This document shows, piece after piece, positions 1 through 9,290 of a stretch of 64,000 nucleotides of DNA; positions within the stretch are counted from its first letter, which is position 1; every line of letters starts with the position of its first letter. This DNA comes from Cristatella mucedo (taxonomy: Eukaryota > Bryozoa > Phylactolaemata > Cristatellidae). The translations under genes were made by a program, and so were the position numbers. Where the stretch lies: contig WPIO01000315.1 of assembly GCA_009760855.2 (NCBI GenBank), forward strand, positions 1-64,000. The letters run 5' to 3'. The notes under the pieces were generated by a model. The model had not been told where the DNA came from and searched no databases. It saw only the letters and a program-made list of their open reading frames with translations.

Positions 1-424
1 TAAAAATTTAAATAATTATAGGAAAACAGCAGATCTAAGAAAAAAATATGCTCTTCAAAGATATGATGAAACAGTAGCATATAGTGTTAAAGTTAGGTCA
101 TGCTTAACGAATTTAACAAGAGTAAGATATATAATTAAAATTGTAAATATACTAGTAGCTTTAGGAGTTACAGTTTCTACAACACATGTTCATGCTCATC
201 CTGAAATAACTAATGCAGTCTAAGCTCTCTCAGCACTAACAGCTATGCTAATGGCAGTTGACGGTGTTTTAGTTGAAATAGATAAAAGAAAAAGATGTAC
301 TCTTGATTCTAACACACAGTTTATTTCAAAAATAACAGATGCTTTATCTGATGAAGTAGTTACAAAAGAAGAGTTTGAAAATCTTATAGAAAGACGTTCA
401 CAAACAGAAATTAGTCCTGTTTAA
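1..424 (+). pseudogene. Remnant of a small membrane protein (element gene, 5' end outside window)
   Basis: One plus-strand frame reads from about position 50 to a TAA at 422-424 and is interrupted once, by an in-frame TAA at 221-223. Two hydrophobic stretches flank that stop (around 135-180 and 224-265). They are followed by a charged, probably helical tail rich in Lys, Asp and Glu. The layout (two membrane helices plus a soluble helical tail) loosely recalls small SLATT-type membrane proteins, but I cannot assign a family. The end overlaps the 3' end of the convergent integrase gene by 14 bases, typical of the tight packing in this element. The start is not visible because the gene begins at or before the window edge. 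The function is unknown. Confidence 0.45.
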
Positions 425-1289
425 TCACTTGCAATTCTTCTCTAACAAAACTTCTCTTAATATCATTTATCCAAAAACGCGCCGGTTTTTTTTTCAATAC
501 CATTATTCTAACAATAGTATGTTTAGTCAAACTCCATATCGGATCTGTAGCTCTTCTTCTTTTTTCATCTTCTCCTTCACCAGGTTCTAGTAAATATCTA
601 ACAGTTGTTCCAAGTTCTAATAATTTTTCTTGTTCTCCAACTTTTCTATGATATTTTGGTATATTTAATTTTACAGATTCTTTTTTTATCGCCTTTACAG
701 GTTCTTCACCAATAGATCTTGTAACGCTATTATTTAGATAATCAATAATCTTTGGTAAATTATAAATCCATTCTTTATTTCTAGTAAAATCTCCATTATT
801 AATGTTTTCTAATTCTTTTTCATATTGCGCAATAAATGCTCTTTCTGCTACAGTTCTGTTCATTCTTTCAACAAGTGCAACACTCTTTTTACTACTAGCT
901 TCTATAACTTGTGTCTCATGTCTTTTCATTTCTTTCATGAATTCTCCTTTAAACTCAGTTCCAGGATCTACTGTTATCTTCTTTGGCCACTTCAATAAAC
1001 CTCTTGTATAAATATCTGTTATAGCTTGTGTTACTTCTTTAGAAGACTTTGTTTTAAGTGGTCTCGAGTCTTTATATCTGCTAGCAACATCAATAACACT
1101 CAAAGCATATTTGTATCCAGAATCACTTGGCATATAAAAAATGTCTGCTTGATGACTTTCATTAGGTTTAGCTGTATCAAAGAAACCTTTTGGAATTACT
1201 TTCGGCCTTGGCTTGAATATCTGACTTATATCAGACTCTGGCTTAAATTTCCCTTCCTTTTTTCTTTCATTTAGAGTTAAAAATGACAT
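411..1289 (-). CDS. Retroviral-type (rve) DDE integrase of a Maverick/Polinton element
   Basis: This 292-residue protein is the element's integrase, which would join its ends to host DNA in the nucleus. The rve fold shows as QADIF (D49), TVDPGTEF (D108) and LVERMNRT (E141), a DDE-type triad with 32 residues between the last two members. The C-terminal third (about 205-285) has the basic/aromatic pattern of the SH3 or chromo-like tail seen in Polinton integrases. The frame is intact with no internal stop. The ATG is fixed by the motif TCTATAGA abutting it at 1290-1297. It is divergent from the Cys-rich gene, with 9 bases between the two start codons. An integrase next to capsid, ATPase, protease and PolB genes is the defining Polinton combination. 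The family call is confident. Activity is unknown, since the rest of the element is decaying. Confidence 0.88.
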   Translation of the reverse strand: MSFLTLNERKKEGKFKPESDISQIFKPRPKVIPKGFFDTAKPNESHQADIFYMPSDSGYKYALSVIDVASRYKDSRPLKTKSSKEVTQAITDIYTRGLLKWPKKITVDPGTEFKGEFMKEMKRHETQVIEASSKKSVALVERMNRTVAERAFIAQYEKELENINNGDFTRNKEWIYNLPKIIDYLNNSVTRSIGEEPVKAIKKESVKLNIPKYHRKVGEQEKLLELGTTVRYLLEPGEGEDEKRRRATDPIWSLTKHTIVRIMVLKKKPARFWINDIKRSFVREELQVIKQD

Positions 1290-1298
1290 TCTATAGAA
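1289..1298. promoter_or_regulatory. Bidirectional ATG-abutting palindromic promoter motif
   Basis: The 10-bp perfect palindrome TTCTATAGAA lies between the start codons of the integrase (minus, ATG at 1289) and the Cys-rich gene (plus, ATG at 1299). Both genes therefore read TATAGA(A)ATG on their own strand. The same motif precedes most other genes of the element. The promoter role is inferred from this recurrence and position. The sequence itself is directly visible. Confidence 0.6.
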
Positions 1299-1744
1299 AT
1301 GGAAATATTTTGTGAAAGCTGTTCGACAACATTTAGCGAAATTGAATACTTAGAGTCAGGTCATCCAGTTTGCAAAAAGGTTAAACGAAATCCAAAGTTA
1401 AAGTATGAAATGCGTTGCGATATGTGTGATTTAGATTGTACAGAAACAGAATTTGATTGTGGCATTTTAAGAGACAACAAAATAATCATTTGCGCAGATT
1501 GTTATTATGCAAGGAATAAATATTCTAAACAAAGACCTACAAAAATATATTGCCTAGCAAAAAACCACTTTAAAAAAGGTGTTCTGAGGTATTCTGCATT
1601 CATCATTGTTTAGAACACGAATCAATAATGCACATAGCAAAACTCTTCCCATTAGTAAAAGGCAAGCGTAAAGCAACTAAACTAAAAGAATTAATTGCAT
1701 TACTTGTTCATTTGTACTTCTCAGGTACTTATATAAGAAATTAA
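1299..1744 (+). pseudogene. Cys-rich zinc-finger-like protein, frameshifted
   Basis: The first frame (1299-1613) encodes 104 residues with four CxxC-type pairs: CESC near residue 5, CDMC near 41, then CG and CADC further on. This predicts one or two zinc ribbons. The start MEIFCESC resembles MEIYCLKC at the start of the protease gene at 9976, which suggests a shared N-terminal domain (DUF5679-like). From about 1570 another frame continues with plausible basic helical protein to TAA at 1742-1744, so a frameshift near 1570-1610 probably shortened the gene. Its tail overlaps the convergent fibre gene by 24 bases. The start is set by the TATAGAA motif. Function is unknown; nucleic-acid or protein binding is inferred from the Cys pattern only. 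Confidence 0.5.
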
Positions 1745-2583
1745 AAGATTAACCTTCATATTTCCTAGGTTATCAGTATAATAATAATCAGCAGGCAATC
1801 TATTAAAATAAGCGTAATACTTAAAATCTGTACCACTAGAAGAAGTATTTATAGCTCTTATATCTCCAGATACTATTGTTGTATCGCTGCTAGGTTTTAA
1901 TTGTATACAATTAGAAGATCCAACTACCATAGCACTAAGTATTGTAACCGGTGGGCTATTCTTATTTTGCCAAGAGTATGCAGTAGAAATATTAATAATA
2001 GAATTCATTGCTCTAGAATTAAATGTAAGTACGACGACTTCTGTTATTTTTTAACAGTTCTGTCAACATATGACTTTGTTGCAGCATCTGAAGAATTAAC
2101 AGGTTCAGCAACATTAATTGCAGAGTTAATATTCATATTTAAATTTGTTGTAGCAGGAGAATTCTTCAGTAACACATCTCGTTTCAATCCTCCATAAGTA
2201 ATACAAAAATCATCAGGAACAACTGTTGGTGTAGTAGTATTAGTAGAATTCCAATATGTAGAAGTAATAGCAAAACTATTCATATTTAAATCTCCAGTCA
2301 TTGTATCTCCAGATTTTCTGACATAATTAGATACTTGACTTACATTAACAGCATCTGTTGGATTAACTCCTGGAGCAAGATTTGTAATTGGTCTATTCTG
2401 TAAATTTAAAGAAGTGCCACTATTTACAATAAAGTTTGCATCTGCATATGCTTTTGTTACAGCATCACCATCACTCACAGGATCACTCAAGTTAATAATT
2501 CTATTTTCATTTGCACCAAGATCTGATAGAATATAACCATTTATTCTACTCACGCAGTCATCACAATGATGTCTTCGACTCAT
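1721..2583 (-). pseudogene. Fibre-like protein 1 with phage-tail-fibre-type repeats, frameshifted
   Basis: The first part (2583 to 2044) encodes 179 residues with repeated units of the type DPVSDGDAVTKAYAD and KSGDTMTGDLNM, the pattern of trimeric shaft repeats in tail-fibre-like proteins. The N-terminus has a short HHCDDC cluster. The second part (2008 to 1721) is in another frame and looks like a C-terminal beta-rich head ending in hydrophobic strands, so a frameshift lies between about 2010 and 2045. Paralogues with the same repeats lie at 13,595-16,318. The expected role is a virion spike or receptor-binding fibre, by analogy with adenovirus-like architectures. The start codon overlaps the end of the exonuclease gene by 23 bases, and TATACAG abuts the ATG. 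Placement in the fibre class is good; the receptor role is inference. Confidence 0.6.
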
Positions 2584-3331
2584 CTGTATAATTACTAATT
2601 AAAATCTTTGATCTATCTAACACTTCTTTAACAATAGGAACTATTCTAGAAAATCTACAAGGATCATCTTCTTCTACTACTTGAATCAAACATCTTATAT
2701 AATACTTTATATCATAACCATTTGTTTTCTTATTATTAAATCTGCCATATTTGCTTATAATATCAAACTCAAAATAAAAATACTTTTCATCTTTAAGTAA
2801 TAGCATAAAAATTGGTTCTCTAATTGGCATATCCAAATCAGTATTAGGAATTCTTACATTTCCAGCCGCTACATAATCTGACGGATGTTCTTCACAATTC
2901 AACCCAGGAACAAAAATCTCAAACTCAGAGTAAAAGCATTCACTAAGTTTTAAAACATGTAAGCCTAGTAAACACTGCGCATGATATTGTTTAGGTATAA
3001 AGTCATCAATGATATTCCTGCTCCATAAGCATTTTATTTCAACTAAAGTATTGTTATCTATTATTCCATCAGGGGAATATCTGTAAACACCATCACTACT
3101 AAAACAATCGTTTGCATTATCAAGTTTCACTTTAAGTTTCATTTCTAAAAACTTAGCAGCAATAGGTTCAAATACTTTGCCAAACAACATTGGAGGAAAC
3201 CTCATACTAGAATTATTAGCAATGTATTTTTTAGTTTTCTATTTGCAATTAATTCTATATCAGTTGTCTCCAAATACTAGATCATTTCCATGCACTGAGT
3301 AAACCTCTGAGCCTCCAATATTCAAGGACAT
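2561..3331 (-). pseudogene. YqaJ/lambda-exonuclease-like nuclease, N-terminus interrupted by stops
   Basis: The open part (3205 to 2561, 214 residues) has the core of a YqaJ-type alkaline exonuclease. LFGKVFEPIAAKF matches the G..(F)E..A block, SPDGII supplies the metal-binding Asp, VEIKC supplies the E-x-K pair, and PKQYHAQCLLGL is the conserved Y.aQ helix. Such nucleases resect double-stranded DNA for single-strand-annealing recombination. The same frame can be followed upstream to an ATG at 3331 but carries TGA at 3260-3262 and TAG at 3239-3241, so the N-terminal part is broken. A probable ssDNA-binding gene at 10,707 could be its recombination partner. The nuclease call is confident; the full length and true start are less certain. 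Confidence 0.72.
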
Positions 3332-3402
3332 TGATTTTTTTCCACTCATCTGAACCTTGCACAAAATCAAATTTATTCGTTATATTTGTGGTTTAATTTT
3401 TT

Positions 3403-4922
3403 TTAAATGTCAGTTCCATCGTTAACAAATGTTCCTTTACTGCAGGTAAATGGTGAACCATCTCCATTAGAAGTAAGTTCGGCAGTGTTCTCATAAATAG
3501 TTAAATAATGAATCATAATATTTGTAGCAGGATTGGCGTTTGGTATTTGAGAGTTAAACTCAATGCTTACATCTAGTTTTGAAGTGATTCTTAAAGGTTC
3601 ATCATTGTATTGGAGATCGACGACATGAATTGGATATAGCATTAACCATTCAGGGAAAGTTACACCAACTGGCTTTGTAACTTCATTTAATCCAAGATAC
3701 TGCTTTCTGAATTGAGTAAAATCTAGATATGCGGTAGAAAATTTTCCATCTTTTGGATAACTACTTCTAGCAACAGTAGGATATTGCTTTGAACCATTAG
3801 CAAGCACAGTCACATTTATAATATCACAATGATTATATGTGCAAGGATTTCCAGTATAATCATTATATTTGTTTGTGTTTTGTGCAGCAACAATCAACCA
3901 CCTAACTTTATCAATAGTATTTTGTACGGATAGAGTTCTAGTATATTTTAGACCTTGATTAAAGTTTGTTAGTGTCATATTTTCATAAGTCTTACTCTGT
4001 AATTAAGTCTGATTTTCTTCGCTCTCTCACTGGATACATCAGCAAGCGCTCTTTGAATACTTTCTTTAGGAATAACACAAGGAACCATCAGTCTCATTTT
4101 TGACATATTAATTTTAAACGCATTCCAAAGTCCTTCATTAGCAGCCCCAGCAACACCTCTAGATGTAATCAAATTAGTATTAGCAGCAGCTCCTGATGCA
4201 CCAGTCATAATAGCATCAAAATCACTTCCACCAACTCGTGTCATCTCAAGCGTAAATGGGATATTATAAAGAATCTTATTCATATCTGCACAAAATCCAG
4301 ACAATCTTGAAAGTGGGAGTGAAATGCTAAAAGTTCCTGCATTATCTGATAAGACACTTGAAAGACCTCTTCTGTAAGCTAAACCAATATTACTAGAAGT
4401 TGCTGCAGAAGCACTTGGGCTAACATAAGCACTGCTGCCTGTATATAGATCATCAAATGAACTTGCTTCATTTTTCTTCCATCCAGTTGCAGGTCCTTCT
4501 GTTCGGTTGTAATCATTTGGATATGTAAGGTGGCCCATAGGAGTTGATACACTACCAGGGCCTTCTTTCAATGAATAGCTTTCTATTTCTTCAGCACCAA
4601 GTCTGATTCTCATCGAGCTAAACATCCATGCTCCGGCATTGTTAACAAATCCAGCAGCAAGAGTTCTAGCAGGCGCCGCAAAGTTTCCACCAACAGCTGT
4701 TTAAACTTGCAATTGTCCTTCAAGCAGTAAATAAGCATCTGACATCACATAGCAAAGTTGTTGTTCACCAGAAACAGAAAATGTAACTAGTTTATTTGCA
4801 ATACTATCAGTCTCATTTCCATTACTCTGATACAACTCTCTGTATTGATAATCTTTAATCTTGTAATTAGGAAAACTTGGATCGCCTAATTCGAGTATGG
4901 TGTCAATCGGTGCACTTGCCAT
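3403..4922 (-). pseudogene. Double-jelly-roll-type major capsid protein, broken in three
   Basis: Three consecutive pieces form about 500 residues, the usual size of a Polinton major capsid protein. They are 4922-4701, 4625-3975 (same frame as the first) and 3978-3403 (shifted frame). The first two are separated by a single in-frame TAA at 4701-4703, after which the frame stays open. The last two meet at an ATGA-type overlap at 3975-3978, which implies a one-base frameshift. The content is beta-rich with few charged helices. The last piece carries strands around VRWLIVAAQ and EWLMLYPIHVV and an acidic C-terminus, consistent with a second jelly roll. Position downstream of the packaging module and size support the call; I could not align it to a reference. 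The start is backed by TTATATAGAGAAGAAATG. The locus cannot make full-length capsid protein as it stands. Confidence 0.6.
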
Positions 4923-4949
4923 TTCTTCTCTATATAAAAAAGTAAAAAT

Positions 4950-5553
4950 TTATTTCTTATTCTGAATGTATAAACCAGCACCAATTTTTTTCATGTATCC
5001 TCCATATCCATCAGCTCTTGGAGCAGGCATAATTGCAGGTACAGCAGATTTCTTTTTTATAACTCTTTCTATTTCTTTGTATGCCTTAGGATCATTTTCC
5101 TTTAACGTTTCTGAATAATCTTCTGTCTCGGAATCCTCCATCCTTGCCTTGTATTTCTTTTTATTCTTTGTTTTAAGTTTGTTAAGCATAGCTCGTTTTA
5201 TCTCAAGATCAATCTCTTTAGGCTTTTTATCATAATCTTCTTCTTTTTTTACGTTTTTCTATTTCATACTCATATTCTTTCTTTCTTCTTTTCTCTTCAG
5301 CTTTATCATCAATATCTCTACGTTTATTAGCATACTCCTGGTCAATCTTTTCTTTCTTTCTTTGTAATTCAGTTAATTTTCTAGCCTGATGCATCTCAAT
5401 ACTTTTGTTAGCAATGTCCATGCCAAGTCCAGTTAGTCCAGTAAGCACAGGTGCTGCTTTTCCAACACCATCAATAATCTTGTCAAGTACACCAGATCCG
5501 TGATATTTTCCACCAGTTATCCTACCATGACCAATTCTAGCATAGCTACCCAT
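4950..5553 (-). pseudogene. Basic coiled-coil virion-like protein, frameshifted
   Basis: The first frame (5553 to 5230, 107 residues) has a Gly-rich hydrophobic N-terminus (GSGVLDKIIDGVGKAAPVL) suited to an amphipathic or membrane-active helix. A long Lys/Arg/Glu coiled coil from about residue 55 follows and ends in KKRRRL. A different frame takes over near 5240 in a run of A/G-rich codons and continues basic and acidic helices to 4950, ending in a Gly/Tyr-rich tail. One frameshift therefore splits a roughly 200-residue protein. The ATG at 5553 follows TATAGG directly, and that motif overlaps the stop of the preceding paralogue gene. The overall look recalls small core or minor capsid proteins of adenovirus-like viruses, but no family is recognised. 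Confidence 0.45.
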
Positions 5554-5559
5554 CCTATA

Positions 5560-6333
5560 TTATTTTGAAATTTCTATTGTAACTATAATATCACTTATAA
5601 AATCTACATGATTTCCGTCTTGATCTGATAGACTTATTTTAAAGTTGCTTATCCAATCTGTTCGAGTGGGTAGAAATAACACATTTTTTAAATGAATGTC
5701 CACTATTTGCCCTGGAACTAAATCATTAGTATTGATTACAAATGATGAAGAAGATTGATTTACGTCTTTATTTTCTATATAATTCATTTCTGGATTAACA
5801 AGATCGCAGTCAACACTTATAAATCATCCGCCATCTCTAAGATTGTTCCACGCTTTATATAATCCTACTGGATAAAAGCTTTTATTTTTTGAGTCACTGG
5901 TTGTACCTTGTAGTTTTGAGTTAAAGCCAATAGTATCACTTATAGAATTATCATAATCAAATAATACAACATACAAACCAAAAACTTGCATTTTAATTTT
6001 GTCATCGCTATCAACACTAAATGATATACCACCTTTACTAGTTCTAGGAATGTAAAAGCCTACAGAATTAATCAGTTCTCTGTTTAATCTAGCTACAATT
6101 CCAACACTATCATAGCATCCGGCAGGAATTGTTATAAACTCTGGAAGTGGCGCTGATGCTTGTTTTTTAAAATATAGATCATCATTAACATCCTTAACTA
6201 TTTTAATTATTGGCTCTTTTGGATAACTAAATTCAATTCTTCGCAGTCCAACCTTTTTATATTCTGCTCCATTTATTGGCAGAACTAGAGTCTTTGAGTC
6301 AGAACTAGTCGTCCCAGTTATGCTTATAGACAT
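5560..6333 (-). pseudogene. Tandem capsid/vertex-like protein, copy A (one in-frame stop)
   Basis: One frame runs from ATG 6333 to the stop at 5560 and is interrupted only by TGA at 5824-5826. The N-terminal half starts MSISITGTTSSDSKT and contains ITIPAGCYDSVGIVARLN, an IP.G.Y....(I/V)...LN block. The C-terminal half has PGQIVDIHLKNVLFLPTR and a final strand pair ending VTIEISK. The same order is found in copies B and C next door, so this is one gene family triplicated in place. The beta-strand-rich, single-domain look suggests a jelly-roll penton, vertex or minor capsid protein, but this is inference. The start is set by ATATAAGA directly before the ATG, a motif that overlaps the stop codon of copy B. 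Confidence 0.5.
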
Positions 6334-6340
6334 TCTTATA

Positions 6341-7190
6341 TTATTTTGAAATTTCTATTGTAGCAACAACATCAGTAATAATGTTTATTAAAATTTCATT
6401 TTGATCTGTTAGATTTATTTTTATAGAGCTAATACCGTCGATGTCTCTTCTTGTAGGCAAAAATAAGACATTTGGAATATGCACACCTACTTTTTCTCCA
6501 GGATTTATATCATCAGTATCTATTATATACAAAGGTGATGATTGTTTTAAAAAACCTTTTTATATTCAACATAATTCATTTCTGGATTAACAAGATCACA
6601 GTCAACACTTATCCATCTTACACCAGAATTGTCAGGCATTTGCATTTTATTCCACGCTTTATAAGTGCCAGAGAAGTACATAGCTTTTTCTACAGCTTCA
6701 TATGGAGTTCCACCAACCATTGCAGTATCGAACGAACCCTGCTGATATGAACTGAAACCAAGTGCATCACCATTGAATGTATAATCCCACCCGCATTACT
6801 TTAAGTAATACAATGTAATCATTATAAATTTGCATAATTATTTTATCATCAGTATCAACACTAAACTTTATTCCACCACTTGACGGTTCTGCCTGAGACA
6901 ACATATAGAGAGGCAGCTGCTGATAGGGCAGTATTTAGAGCATTAATTATTTTATTACTATCGTAATATCCTTCAGCAATCTCAATAGATAAATTAGGAG
7001 TTGTATAACCTGATTTATACCAAAGAAAATTGTTTACATAGGAAATAATATTTAGTACTACTTTGTTAGTATAAGTAAACTCAACTCTTCGCAAGCCTAT
7101 TTTGTTATAACCAGAATCTGATCCTAATAGGATTGGAGGAACAAGAGTTTTTGAATCAGAACTAATAGTTCCAGTGATTCTTATAGACAT
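6341..7190 (-). pseudogene. Tandem capsid/vertex-like protein, copy B (several breaks)
   Basis: The conserved start MSIRITGTISSDSKT at 7190 matches copy A's MSISITGTTSSDSKT. An upstream in-frame ATG at 7208 lacks a counterpart and is probably not used. The frame is lost near 6860. The middle (6540-6860) is readable only in pieces, including a stretch near 6600-6680 similar to the end of copy A's first half. The C-terminal domain is open at 6532-6341 with HIPNVLFLPTR and the closing VVATIEISK. At least two frameshifts or stops are needed to explain this. The TAA of this gene at 6341-6343 is followed after seven bases by the ATG of copy A. Role as for copy A: capsid-like, unproven. Confidence 0.48.
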
Positions 7191-7197
7191 TCTTATA

Positions 7198-8070
7198 TTA
7201 TATTTCAATAATTTCTATTACAACAGTAATTTGCTGCGAACCAAAATCTAAAACTTTCAAATTTTGATCTGTAATAGTAATCAATATATCAGAAATAGAT
7301 TCTCCAACAAGATTGTGATATTCAAGAGTGTTCGGCTCATATACCATTTGTTCCCAAGGATAGAAATAATAAGCAAAACTTCTAAGAGCTTGTTTTTCGA
7401 TATTATTCATGTAACTTGTTCCACTAGCAACCAAATTACAGTTTATAAGAATTAAATTCAAGTCAGATTCAAAAACTTCATTTTCTGAAGTGATTTTCTC
7501 TCCAGGATCTACAACTACTTGTATGAACTGCTTTGCAGGAGCTGCAGTATATGTTGATAGTGGAAGTGTTTTATCAGTTGTATAAACAGTTCCAGTAAAT
7601 CCAAGTAATGGAGCTATGGTAGACTTAGTAGCAGCAAATGTAAACCCAGCAGGCATAGTAATCCAAGAATTAGAAGTAGCAGTATCAATACCTAAAACAA
7701 ACTTATCACTTCCAGATAATACAATAGAATTATTTATTGTATCAGCAATTCCAATATTTACATCATCAGAAACAGCTGCATATATTCCAGGAGGAATCCT
7801 TACTATTCTATCAGATCCACCTGTAAGTCTGTAAACGAAAGTATTATTCTTATCTGTTATATTTTTAATAGAGTTAGTTCCAACAAACTTTTTGAAACAT
7901 TCCTTAAATTTTTTATTCTTAAGTCTTATTGGGTTGTTGATGTTTACTCTAATAGGATTAGAAGTTCCAGTTATGTTAAAAACGTATCCTTCCTTACCTG
8001 CAATGGTATCCTTTTTGATTGACTCAACATTCTATAGAATATCCTTAGCTACATTAAGAAGATCTGACAT
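7198..8070 (-). CDS. Tandem capsid/vertex-like protein, copy C (nearly open; early in-frame TAG)
   Basis: From about 8031 to the TAA at 7198 one frame is open for roughly 277 codons, and it contains RIPPGIYAAVSDDVN, the counterpart of copy A's IP.G.Y block. The likely start is the ATG at 8070, which directly follows GATATATAGAAA. That reading meets TAG at 8032-8034 after 12 codons. This TAG is part of a second perfect TTCTATAGAATG (8039-8028), whose own ATG is in another frame. Either the early stop is a mutation or the start organisation here is unusual. The C-terminal strands (DILITITDQNLKVLDFG, then VVIEI) match copies A and B. The copies are clearly divergent, so the triplication is not recent. 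Function as inferred for copy A. Confidence 0.5.
8030..8039. promoter_or_regulatory. Second palindromic TTCTATAGAA, inside the 5' part of copy C
   Basis: The same 10-bp palindrome as at 1289-1298 recurs here, with an ATG abutting it on the minus strand (8028-8030). It supplies the in-frame TAG that interrupts copy C. It may be a genuine start signal whose reading frame was lost, or a relic. Confidence 0.4.
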
Positions 8071-8142
8071 TTTCTATATATCATATAAAAGTTTATTAGT
8101 TTTAGAAACATATGACTTTGGAACTTTTCTAGACTTTGCAAG

Positions 8143-9257
8143 TTAATCAACAGCAGCACTAATAGAATTTACTACTCCAGTATTTCCAGCAGCAAGCTCA
8201 CGAATCCACAATTCTATTTTGTCAAATACTTCTGAATCATTCTTAACAACTAATGGAATTATTTCTATTCCTTTGCCAAGTTTTGGTCTTATATAATCTA
8301 AAACTCTTTGCTCTTTCACACTTCTTTTTTTCTTTTTGTCCAGCTCTGAAATAACATTGGAAAGATTTTCCTCACTAAGTTTTTCAAAAATCTTTCTTAC
8401 TGATTTTGGTAATCCACCAGTTCTTTTAGCTCCAATAATATCAAGTAAATCTTTCTTCTTATCAATTTTTAATTCATATGCTTTACTTATTTCATCTTTT
8501 TGTTCAGCATCTCTAAAATAGTTCTGTGCATATTCTAGGACATCATGAGCAGTCTGTTATATTTTTTTTTCAGCAGTATACATTTTTTCATTATACAATT
8601 TTAGTCCTACCTCATATAGTTTTAAGTCTTTATTTGTACTATTCATCTCATTTATTATTCTTATTACATAATTTGGTAGATATCCCTCTTTATTTGTAAC
8701 TATTTCCATTAGATTAGCTTTATCATAATCTTGTACTGCAAATATTTTTTTTGGAGTGCCAGTAGTTGTATACATATTTAACTCTTCAGCTAAACCTTTT
8801 TGAGCAGCATCAATAGCTTCTTGTATTTCTGGATTTGCTGCATGTGTCTTTGCTTGATTTGCTATAGTAATCGCTTTTTATGCTTTCCTTCACTAACAGC
8901 TGTTCTTGCTTTTTGAATAGTGCTAGATATGTCTGGTTTTTGTCGCAAAACTTTCTGAAGTTGTTCTTAGTTTTCTATTTGTAAAGCAAGTTTAGGTCTG
9001 ACTCTTTTAAGTTTCTCAATGACAACTTTATCTGAGTTATCAGTAGATCTCTCTAATGCTTGCTCATTTAATCTATACTCAGCAGCATCTCTTACAGCTA
9101 TTTCTGATTCTATTCTTTGTATCTCACCAGAATTTTCTAGAATCTTTGCATCTCTCAGATCTTGCAGGTTTTGCAGTTTAGATTCATAATCAAGTGCTTC
9201 TTGAACGCTACCTTTGTAAGGCTTTTTACCACTTAAGTAAATTTTTCCAATAAACAT
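8143..9257 (-). pseudogene. Long helical (coiled-coil-rich) protein, multiply interrupted
   Basis: Coding-type sequence rich in Lys, Glu, Asp and Ile runs from ATG 9257 to TAA 8143-8145, about 370 codons. It is broken by an in-frame TAA at 8967-8969, a frameshift near 8880, and an in-frame TAA at 8557-8559. Beyond each stop the same helical character continues, including a stretch of about 135 codons (8556-8143) with no ATG near its start. I see no enzyme motif. The position between the ATPase and the capsid-like cluster suggests a structural or scaffold role, but that is a guess. The start is preceded by GATATAGTAAT, a weak form of the element's ATG-abutting motif. Confidence 0.42.
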
Positions 9258-9290
9258 ATTACTATATCCATTAAGAATTAAAAAATATCA

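Noticed and set aside
802-1274. Plus-strand frames across the integrase
   Set aside because: They are antisense shadows of a gene with clear rve motifs.
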